Source: JANMCE01 sp963791625
Lineage (GTDB): Bacteria; Actinomycetota; Acidimicrobiia; Acidimicrobiales; Ilumatobacteraceae
Direction of reading: 5' to 3'
DNA: 64,000 nt
Assembly (NCBI GenBank): GCA_963791625.1
Contig: CAWBTA010000006.1
Span: 1,054,001-1,118,000 of the forward strand
Shown here: positions 61,579 to 64,000 of the stretch, piece after piece
Position numbering within the stretch: position 1 is the stretch's first letter
How the letters are laid out: each line of letters starts with the position of its first letter
Made by a program: the position numbers and the translations under genes
The notes under the pieces: model-generated
Told to the model about the DNA's origin: nothing
Database searches by the model: none
The model's input: only the letters and a program-made list of their open reading frames with translations

Positions 61579-62483
61579 AGGGCTGCGGCAATTGAGCCGA
61601 GTACGCGATCGATCTCCTGAAGTTTTGGCAGCGCGATGCGAACCGTCGTCGACATGCCGAAGCTGCTGCAGTCACGAATCACAATGCCCGCCCTGGCGAG
61701 AGGTGCTCGCAGACGCGCCGCGTCGTGCACAAGTACCCAGTTCGCGCTCGAGGGTGTGACGCGCAGGCCGAGTCGCTCCAATTCGCTCGTGAACCGTGTG
61801 CGCAGTGATGCAATCGAGATCGCCCAACCGGGCAGGTCGGTAACAGCGAGGAAGTCATCCACAGAGGCAAGGGCCAACCCGTTCACGCTCCATCGGGGCT
61901 GAAGGGATCGAATGACCTCGGCGCCATCGACATCGGGCGCGATCACGTAACCGAGGCGCAAGCCGGGGCAGCTCCACAGTTTGGTGAGCGAGCCGAGTCG
62001 CCAACTGGTGTCGTCGCCGCGAGTCCACTCGCCGGTGGCAAGAGGATAGAACGCCTCGTCCCACACCTCCGCGTATTCCTCTGGCGCGGCGAGGGTGCCG
62101 AGCGGACTGGCCGGGTTCGATCTCCACCGACCCGCATGAGGATCGACCGTGGCGAGATGACGGCGGTAGAGCGAGAAATCCGGCTCGACGACAGCCCCTT
62201 TGCCGAGATGGGCGCCGACCAGAGCGATGGCTTCGGCGCCGCCATTGGTGAGAACGAGTCGCTCATGGGGAACCGCAATCGCGTCAGCGAGCGTCTCGGT
62301 CGCCGCTGTTGCATCGGGGTACTCGTGCAGCGCGGAAAGATGCCGGCCGATGATCTCGCTCGGGTCGGGAGCAAAGGGGTTCAAGCTGGCGGAGAGATCG
62401 ATGACGTCGGCAGGGTCGAGGCCGAGTTGCCGGGCGACGCGCCGGGCATCGCCACCGTGCGGTCCGGGGTCAAGTGCGCTCAT
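61575..62483 (-). CDS. cobC: Histidinol-phosphate aminotransferase-like, threonine-phosphate decarboxylase (CobC/CobD-type)
   Basis: The 302-residue fold type I PLP enzyme opens with PHGGDARRVARQLGLDPADVIDLSASLNPF, the wording of the L-threonine-O-3-phosphate decarboxylase group, and has the PLP lysine in GSLTKLWSCPGLRLGY (near residue 168). It makes aminopropanol phosphate, the side arm used by CbiB. It is about 50 residues shorter than Salmonella CobD. It starts at an ATG overlapping the CobT stop and its own stop overlaps the cbiB start. Function is inferred from both the fold and the operon. Confidence 0.85.
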   Translation of the reverse strand: MSALDPGPHGGDARRVARQLGLDPADVIDLSASLNPFAPDPSEIIGRHLSALHEYPDATAATETLADAIAVPHERLVLTNGGAEAIALVGAHLGKGAVVEPDFSLYRRHLATVDPHAGRWRSNPASPLGTLAAPEEYAEVWDEAFYPLATGEWTRGDDTSWRLGSLTKLWSCPGLRLGYVIAPDVDGAEVIRSLQPRWSVNGLALASVDDFLAVTDLPGWAISIASLRTRFTSELERLGLRVTPSSANWVLVHDAARLRAPLARAGIVIRDCSSFGMSTTVRIALPKLQEIDRVLGSIAAAL

Positions 62484-64000
62484 GGCTGTCGCGCTACCCG
62501 GCCCGACTCACATCGAATGGTGAGGGCGTTGAGCAGCAGCCGCGTTGCCAGACAGGCGCCAACCCCCTCGCCCGCTCGCAGGCGTAGATCGAGGAGTGGC
62601 TCAAGGCCGAGACGGTTGAGGACAAGGGCATGACCACGTTCGCGGCTACGCTGGCCGGCGATCAGGTGCTGCGCCACGGCAGGTTCGATCAGCACTGCGC
62701 ACAGCGCCGCGACACCGGTGGCGAACCCGTCCAGCATGATCGGTCGGCCCGCGCCAGCCGCGCCGAGAACCACACCGGTGAGGCACGCGAACTCGGGTCC
62801 ACCGAGGCTGGCCAGCAGCACGAGCGGATCCCCGAGCGCCTTGCCGTGCTCGGCTCTCGCCCGTTGTACGGCACCGGTGACGACGCTCCGTTTGCGCACC
62901 AGCATGGCTGAATCCGAGCCGGACCCAAGGCCGACCACCTCCGCGGCCGGAAGGCCGAGCAGCACGGCGCACAGGGCGCTGGCCACCGTGGTATTACCTA
63001 TGCCGACTTCGCCAAGCGCAACGATCCCGTGGGCGTCGGCTCCTGCGATGCGTCCTTCTGCGAGAAGGCGATGAACATTCTGCAGCGTGACGGCATCGGT
63101 GTTCAGCAGATCGCCAGAGCCGCTCCCGGCATCGATGACGACCGTTGTAAGTCCGGCGGCTCTGGCCGCGACCACGCCGACTGCCTCACCGGCCCGTGCC
63201 GCCGCCAATACGTCGGCGGTGACCGTTCGGTCAAAGGCGCTGACGCCCAGCTCCGCGACCGGATGATCGCCACCAACCAGGACGAGCGTGCCGGTGGTGG
63301 CGTCACCGTGGCCGAGGGACACGACGCGATCGACCACGCGGTCCAGGAGGCCCAGCGAACCGAGTGGCGTCAGGATCTGATCGTTGCCATCTCGTGCGTC
63401 GACAACAGAGCGCGGCGCCGGTGCCCGTAATCGAGATACCGGTGCAGACGGTCCGTCGTCCGGCCAGCGTTCGTTCACCACAACGTCGGACAGCGGCACG
63501 CGACTCGACCATCCCCAGCGTTCCAGCCCTGGCGCAGGCGGGCGTTCATCGGGCCAGCCGAGACAGAGCCAACCGAGGCTCTCAACGCCGTCAGGAAGCC
63601 CGACCAGCCCCGCCAGATCCGCTGGCTCGAACAGCGTGACCCACCCGAGACCAAGCCCTTCGGCGCGTGCCGCGAGCCAGAGGTTTTGAATGGCGCAGGC
63701 ACATGACCACATGTCGGCATCATCGAACGTGTTCCGCCCCAGTACACCGGCTCCGGGAGTGCGGCGATCGCAGCACACGACGATGCCAACGGGGGCCTCC
63801 CGGATTCCTTCGAGTTGCAGATCAAGCAGGTGTCGCGCCGCGTCAGGTTCGAGCTGGGCGGCCTGGGCAAGACGCTCACGATCGGCCAGGAGCGCGGCTC
63901 GCTCCCGTGTCGCCGGTGAGGTAACCACGATGAAACGCCACGGCTGGGATTGGCCGACCGATGGTGCGTTGTGACCGGCGGTCAACACCCGGTTGAGTAA
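62480..64000 (-). CDS. cobT: BluB-CobT fusion protein (5' end cut by the window)
   Basis: The open frame continues past the window edge; 507 codons are seen here. The first about 190 visible residues are the nitroreductase-fold BluB (NAPSVGQSQPWRFIVVTS, MWSCACAIQNLWLAARAEGLGLGWVTLFEP, LGWLCLGWPDERP), which breaks down reduced FMN to 5,6-dimethylbenzimidazole. The rest is CobT (nicotinate mononucleotide:DMB phosphoribosyltransferase): GEVGIGNTTVASAL, GLGSGSDSAMLVRKRSVV, and AGEGVGACLATRLLLNALT at the end. The fusion makes the lower ligand and activates it in one polypeptide. The stop overlaps the cobC start. Confidence 0.92.
   Translation of the reverse strand, partial: LLNRVLTAGHNAPSVGQSQPWRFIVVTSPATRERAALLADRERLAQAAQLEPDAARHLLDLQLEGIREAPVGIVVCCDRRTPGAGVLGRNTFDDADMWSCACAIQNLWLAARAEGLGLGWVTLFEPADLAGLVGLPDGVESLGWLCLGWPDERPPAPGLERWGWSSRVPLSDVVVNERWPDDGPSAPVSRLRAPAPRSVVDARDGNDQILTPLGSLGLLDRVVDRVVSLGHGDATTGTLVLVGGDHPVAELGVSAFDRTVTADVLAAARAGEAVGVVAARAAGLTTVVIDAGSGSGDLLNTDAVTLQNVHRLLAEGRIAGADAHGIVALGEVGIGNTTVASALCAVLLGLPAAEVVGLGSGSDSAMLVRKRSVVTGAVQRARAEHGKALGDPLVLLASLGGPEFACLTGVVLGAAGAGRPIMLDGFATGVAALCAVLIEPAVAQHLIAGQRSRERGHALVLNRLGLEPLLDLRLRAGEGVGACLATRLLLNALTIRCESGRVARQP

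Overview
This window comes from a high-GC actinobacterium. The gene content (an F420/FMN split-barrel oxidoreductase, tandem universal stress proteins, a GC-rich codon pattern, a Blh-type retinal-forming enzyme, cobalamin synthesis with dimethylbenzimidazole, and several dimethylglycine/sarcosine dehydrogenases) suggests an aquatic member of the class Acidimicrobiia. That placement is an inference; there is no rRNA or other taxonomic marker here. I found no tRNA, rRNA, CRISPR array, prophage or complete insertion sequence.

Positions 1-22,075 form a stress/dormancy region. It holds the tail of a P-type ATPase, an ABC exporter with a lipoprotein, a divergent GroEL, a P2-type cation ATPase paired with a universal stress protein (USP), a small patatin-like protein, PEP synthase, a lysine-rich histone-like protein, a four-domain USP coupled to a split-barrel oxidoreductase, an APH/P-loop kinase protein, a methyltransferase, a class III cyclase, a DUF5671-type membrane protein and a second four-domain USP. 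The set resembles the mycobacterial DosR (hypoxia/dormancy) regulon. A near-palindromic 14-bp motif close to the DosR box (core GGGACCTTCGNCCC) recurs upstream of most of these units, and again at 52.9-55.7 kb in front of an Hsp20/MgtA-type ATPase pair and a GNAT-acyl-CoA synthetase. No dosR/dosS gene is in the window.

Positions 22,143-31,781 break this pattern and carry the strongest candidate for an undescribed system. A lipoprotein gene overlaps a gene for a TIR-membrane-TolB/TPR-like protein. Facing it is a membrane alpha/beta-hydrolase (lipase-like). This is divergently transcribed, from overlapping promoters, from a tightly coupled four-gene operon: patatin phospholipase, HExxH gluzincin protease, ComEC-type metallo-beta-lactamase-fold hydrolase and a 190-residue orphan. 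Every junction in that operon is a 4-bp ATGA overlap. No motif of the stress regulon lies in front of these genes.

Positions 31,847-49,700 are metabolic: a beta-carotene dioxygenase (retinal synthesis), a thiolase with its MarR regulator and a divergent acyl-CoA dehydrogenase sharing a clear 20-bp operator, an FAD monooxygenase/DUF3500/split-barrel operon, a ThDP enzyme, a PLP dehydratase, and a long overlapping operon of two FAD-GcvT dehydrogenases, a choline-kinase-like protein, an inositol-phosphatase-family enzyme and a class III CoA-transferase.

Positions 49,819-59,745 return to stress genes and end with a glycine-betaine-type ABC importer (ATPase, fused double permease, binding lipoprotein) closed by a good terminator. 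Import of betaine-like compounds fits the demethylating dehydrogenases nearby. The window closes with an enoyl-CoA hydratase, a fragment of a MazF-like toxin, and an overlapping cobalamin operon: a BluB-CobT fusion cut by the window edge, a CobC-like aminotransferase and CbiB.
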